A stretch of DNA of 17,202 nucleotides from Fimbriimonadales bacterium (GTDB taxonomy: Bacteria; Armatimonadota; Fimbriimonadia; Fimbriimonadales; Fimbriimonadaceae): positions 1 through 17,202 of the forward strand of contig JAPLCS010000364.1 of NCBI GenBank assembly GCA_026392145.1. The letters run 5' to 3'. Below the pieces are notes generated by a model. That model was not told the DNA's origin and searched no databases. It worked only from the letters and a program-made list of their open reading frames with translations. Position numbers and translations under genes: made by a program. Every line of letters begins with the position of its first letter. Position 1 is the stretch's first letter. Below are positions 14,853 through 17,202 of this stretch, one piece after another.

Positions 14853-16107
14853 TTGACTATTGGCATTGTCATCGGAAGGTTCTGGAATTTCTGAGGTGCG
14901 GAATTCTTTGTTGAGTAGTGGGGCGGATCCGGTGATGGCAAACCCAAGTCCCATGAGGATGTGCATCCACACGATGCCAAAGAATGCAAGTAGCTGACCG
15001 CCTAGCGCCATCCCTATAGGCTGGACTCCCATCCAGATGAGATTGCCAAGCGAGCCTACTCTTCCACGGTATTCATCGGGGACTTTGAGTTGTCGGTAGG
15101 TCATCATGGGGACATTGACCACACCAATAGCTATGCCGCAGATGGTGTTCCAAATGCAGTACATGGTGAAGATGGGAGATGCGCCCATGAGGCAGACCAT
15201 TACACCTGCCACAGCCATACCAATACTGAACGCTATCCCTGCTTTTTTGATGTTCAGCATGGGGATGATGAAGGACATGATGAGCAGCCCAAAGATAAAG
15301 CAACTTTCAATGAATGCAATTGACCATGCTTTGCCAGAAAACCATTGATTGTTGGTGGCGAGGTAAACGACCATGAAAGGTGACATAAAGAAAGAAAGGC
15401 CAACGGTTGCAAGCAAAGAAAGCCCAATGACTTTATCGCGCTTGGCGTATTCAATGCCTTTGATTACATCTACCAGCATTCCTTCTTCGTGGGGTTCTTT
15501 CCTTTCTGGCACTACTGATGGAAGTAGTGAGAGATAGTAAACCGAGCCAAGGAACGTTATGGCGTTGATGAATACCATGATGATGAGAAAGTTTTTTGCA
15601 CCATAGAAATCGGCGATGCTACTAAATGATGCGGTGAGCATATTGCCGACTAGCCACATGGTTTGATCGGTGCTTGCGTTGAGTGAGTTGCCGTCCATGA
15701 GTTTTTCGGCAGGTAGTACCCGTGGTATGGTCGCGTCTTTTGCGGGGAAAAAGAAGACTCGGCAAGCGGCAAGCAGTGGCCCGAATACGTAAAAGGGCCA
15801 GCGTGGAGGATTGCCAGGGGTGAGAAGCAAGTATGCGAGGAAGACAAAGAGGATGAGGGCACTTAACACATCTGCCCAGATCATTATTTTTTTTCGGTCA
15901 AAGCGGTCTGCAATTGCTCCTGCGATGGGACCCATGAATAGATAAGGAATTGATTCAGCCGACCATCGAGTCATCGTTAAATATTTTTTTAATGACAAAG
16001 AGCGGCCCAATGTAGTAGAAAGCGTCTCCAATTCGTGAAATTGCCTGGCCAAACCATAGGTTTTTGAAATCACGAGTACTTAGAAGGTTTTTGAAGTTGG
16101 AGAGCAT
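14829..16107 (-). pseudogene. MFS transporter (EntS-like MFS_3 group), frameshifted after the first helix
   Basis: A major facilitator superfamily exporter, broken into two frames. The long frame (14829 to about 15966) encodes about 11 transmembrane helices. It starts in family-like sequence at ESIPYLFMGPIAGAIADRFDRKK, with the conserved loop-2 motif, and ends in a hydrophilic tail. Read upstream in that frame, the protein is not membrane-like (MISKTYGLARQFHELETL). The missing first helix lies in another frame from ATG 16107: RDFKNLWFGQAISRIGDAF, then NDDSMVG, where it hits TGA at 15955-15957. Joining the frames restores a normal transporter except that about four residues between MVG and ESIPYLF appear missing. 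This is consistent with a small out-of-frame deletion, a sequencing error, or less likely a ribosomal frameshift. Substrate unknown. It leads the MFS-rnhC-tatD cluster. Confidence 0.85.
15955..16107 (-). CDS. 5' fragment of the MFS transporter (first helix), 50 codons
   Basis: This short frame encodes the true N-terminus of the transporter: MLSNFKNLLSTRDFKNLWFG, then QAISRIGDAFYYIGPLFVIK as the first helix, then KIFNDDSMVG and TGA. It matches the usual opening of MFS_3 proteins (FRxLWxGQxxSxxGDxF). It overlaps the longer downstream frame, whose apparent start at 16073 is only a chance start codon in the shifted frame. No good Shine-Dalgarno precedes ATG 16107. Confidence 0.75.
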   Translation of the reverse strand: MLSNFKNLLSTRDFKNLWFGQAISRIGDAFYYIGPLFVIKKIFNDDSMVG

Positions 16108-16261
16108 GAGAAGTTCTGAATGCGTAGTTTGAGATTGTGCGGTGGAGATGATTTCTCAGCGGTTTTAGCTGAAGGCAACGCACATTGCAAACACACTACT
16201 GCCTCGCTTTTTGCTTCATTGATGAGGAAAAGGATACCCAAAGTAGGGGTACCCTGATGGA

Positions 16262-16590
16262 CACAGTGGGTCGGGTAGTGGCTCTGATGGGAAACTGTCG
16301 GGGAGGAAAGTCCGGACTTCAAAGGGCATGGTGCCCAGTGCAAACTGGGGCGGGGCGACCCGACGGAAAGTGCAACAGAAACAAACCGCTTAACCCTGAT
16401 CATACGGGGTAGCAAGGGTGAAATCGTGAGGTAAGAGCTCACGCGAGTCCGTTGTGAAACGGCTCGGGGTAAACCCCACCAGAAGCAAAACCAAATAGGA
16501 AGAGAGTGACCCTGCCCGGCGACTCTTCGGGTTGGTTGCGTTAGATAAATCACTACACAAATACAGAATCCGGCTTATAGACCCACTGCC
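16262..16590 (+). ncRNA. rnpB: RNase P RNA, bacterial type A
   Basis: The catalytic RNA of RNase P, which trims the 5' ends of tRNA precursors. Helix P1 closes the molecule: CAGTGGGTC (16264-16272) pairs perfectly with GACCCACTG (16580-16588). Conserved blocks appear in order: GAGGAAAGTCCGG (from 16304), GTGCAACAGAAA followed by AAACCGC, AAGGGTGAAAT then GTGAGGTAAGAGCTCAC, CCCCACCAGAAGCAAAACC with AAATAGG, TTAGATAAATCACT, and ACAGAATCCGGCTTATAG. The first block and the last pair as helix P4. Ends are placed at P1 and may be off by a few bases. The 154 bases before it separate it from the divergent transporter. A possible weak promoter there is TTGCTT with ATACCC 17 bases on. No clear U-run terminator follows. 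Confidence 0.95.
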
Positions 16591-16683
16591 TTAACGAAGT
16601 TGATGAATCGGTAGTCCTACTTTGAACCTAGTAATTAGGCCCATTGATGCTCATTGTCATTGGTGGAACCTTAAAGCTATTTG

Positions 16684-16712
16684 TTAGGAAAATTGGAAAT
16701 CTTAGGAAAATT
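16684..16712. repeat. short tandem direct repeat upstream of the last gene
   Basis: TTAGGAAAATT occurs at 16684-16694 and again at 16702-16712, a period of 18 bases, in the A/T-rich space between rnpB and the cut-off gene. It lies about 29-57 bases before the possible -10 box. It may be an activator or repressor site pair, or chance. Confidence 0.4.
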
Positions 16713-16740
16713 ACTAGGACGCTTTAAGAAAGTCACTTCG

Positions 16741-16746
16741 TACAAT
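16741..16746 (+). promoter_or_regulatory. possible -10 box of a leaderless gene
   Basis: TACAAT is followed by seven bases (CCTGCAT) and then the ATG at 16754, so transcription would begin at about the ATG itself. No Shine-Dalgarno is present. No good -35 box is seen 16-18 bases upstream. Confidence 0.4.
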
Positions 16747-16753
16747 CCTGCAT

Positions 16754-17202
16754 ATGATTCTTTCAGTGCTTTTGACTGTCGCAAGTGGCACCATATTGAA
16801 TCCGATGTCGGGCTTGGTTGGAATGAATGAGGCGAAAAAGGTTGGGGAACCTTTAGCCTTGCCTCCTAAGCCAAGTTTGATCTCGGAGAAGGACTACGAG
16901 TCACTGGCAAAGTGTGCGCAGTATGCCGAAGATGGTAACCCTGCGATGGCACTCGGAGGATTTTATTCGCTCCTGCTGCGAGACGGCGTGAAATTTGTTT
17001 TTGATGACGACAGTTTGAATGCTGCACAGCGAGAGAGAGTTGAAAGTTCGATGGAGCGTTGGAACAAGTGGCTGAATGGTAATGTTTTCAGCTCAGATGA
17101 TTTGGGTCAGCCTTCAAAAGTTACCATCAAACTTGTTCGGAGTCTTCCAACAGGGGTAAGACGCGATTCTGTGGGTACGATTTTTTTGAAGCGAACGATT
17201 GG
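16754..17202 (+). CDS. hypothetical secreted protein, 3' end cut by window edge
   Basis: An open frame from ATG 16754 to the window end, 149 complete codons without a stop. The first 15 residues are hydrophobic (MILSVLLTVASGTIL) and look like a signal peptide or membrane anchor. A Lys/Pro-rich stretch follows (PLALPPKPSLISEKDY), then a mixed helical region with AKCAQYAEDGNPAMALGG and RERVESSMERWNKWL, then a strand-like segment ending in SVGTIFLKRTI. I do not recognise the family. Codon use matches the neighbouring genes. It lies downstream of rnpB on the same strand with its own possible promoter. Confidence 0.65.
   Translation, partial: MILSVLLTVASGTILNPMSGLVGMNEAKKVGEPLALPPKPSLISEKDYESLAKCAQYAEDGNPAMALGGFYSLLLRDGVKFVFDDDSLNAAQRERVESSMERWNKWLNGNVFSSDDLGQPSKVTIKLVRSLPTGVRRDSVGTIFLKRTI

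Noticed and set aside
16080..16553. 157-codon open frame on the minus strand
   Set aside because: It lies across rnpB and the transporter start. The RNA's conserved blocks and P1 pairing explain the sequence; the protein has no recognisable features.
16262..16590. tmRNA or another structured RNA
   Set aside because: The block order and P4 pairing match RNase P RNA; no tRNA-like ends or tag reading frame are present.
16591..16753. Possible extra small RNA or tRNA after rnpB
   Set aside because: One hairpin rich in G-U pairs can be drawn (CCATTGATG with CATTGGTGG) but there is no cloverleaf, no T-loop motif and no U-run.

Overview
The window is a mid-GC bacterial chromosomal segment with mixed housekeeping and accessory genes. 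A bacterial-type RNase P RNA, the rplU-rpmA pair and separate purS and purQ genes all fit a bacterium. No rRNA, tRNA, phage, insertion sequence or CRISPR signature is visible. Lineage cannot be fixed from sequence alone. The strong use of CGA for arginine, TTG start codons, several genes without a Shine-Dalgarno, and the gene mix suggest a lineage away from the well-studied Proteobacteria and Firmicutes. Armatimonadota is my guess, at low confidence.

Layout. (1) 1-1404, minus: a cut-off membrane protein and an acyltransferase-3 membrane enzyme. (2) 1500-3536, plus: a membrane-bound Fe-S oxidoreductase of the HdrD/GlpC type with a haem-b-like membrane domain. (3) 3555-4469, minus: a protein whose C-terminal half resembles Clp1-family proteins but which lacks a P-loop. 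It diverges from a malate dehydrogenase (4506-5438, plus). (4) After a bidirectional terminator come minus-strand NlpC/P60 hydrolase (5517-6203), purQ, purS and a GH1 beta-glucosidase (6310-8593). (5) Divergent from the glucosidase is a translationally coupled pair, a Gfo/Idh/MocA oxidoreductase and an aldo/keto reductase (8671-10583), ending at a second bidirectional terminator. (6) 10653-12413, minus: a lipoprotein of the clostripain (C11) family with Ser in place of the nucleophile Cys. (7) 12534-13277, plus: promoter, rplU, rpmA, terminator. (8) 13305-16107, minus: tatD, a short RNase HIII gene, and an MFS transporter gene carrying a clear frameshift. (9) 16262-16590, plus: rnpB, then a cut-off secreted protein running off the right end.

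How they fit together. The glucosidase and the divergent oxidoreductase/AKR pair look like a small sugar-processing neighbourhood, with purS-purQ (FGAM synthase subunits) just behind the glucosidase. MFS-rnhC-tatD is one co-directional cluster. No novel defence or mobile system was found. The best signals are the frameshifted MFS gene, the Cys-to-Ser change in the C11 lipoprotein, the P-loop-less Clp1-like protein, the perfect hairpin over the MFS stop codon, possible leaderless promoters, and CGA dominance in ribosomal protein genes.
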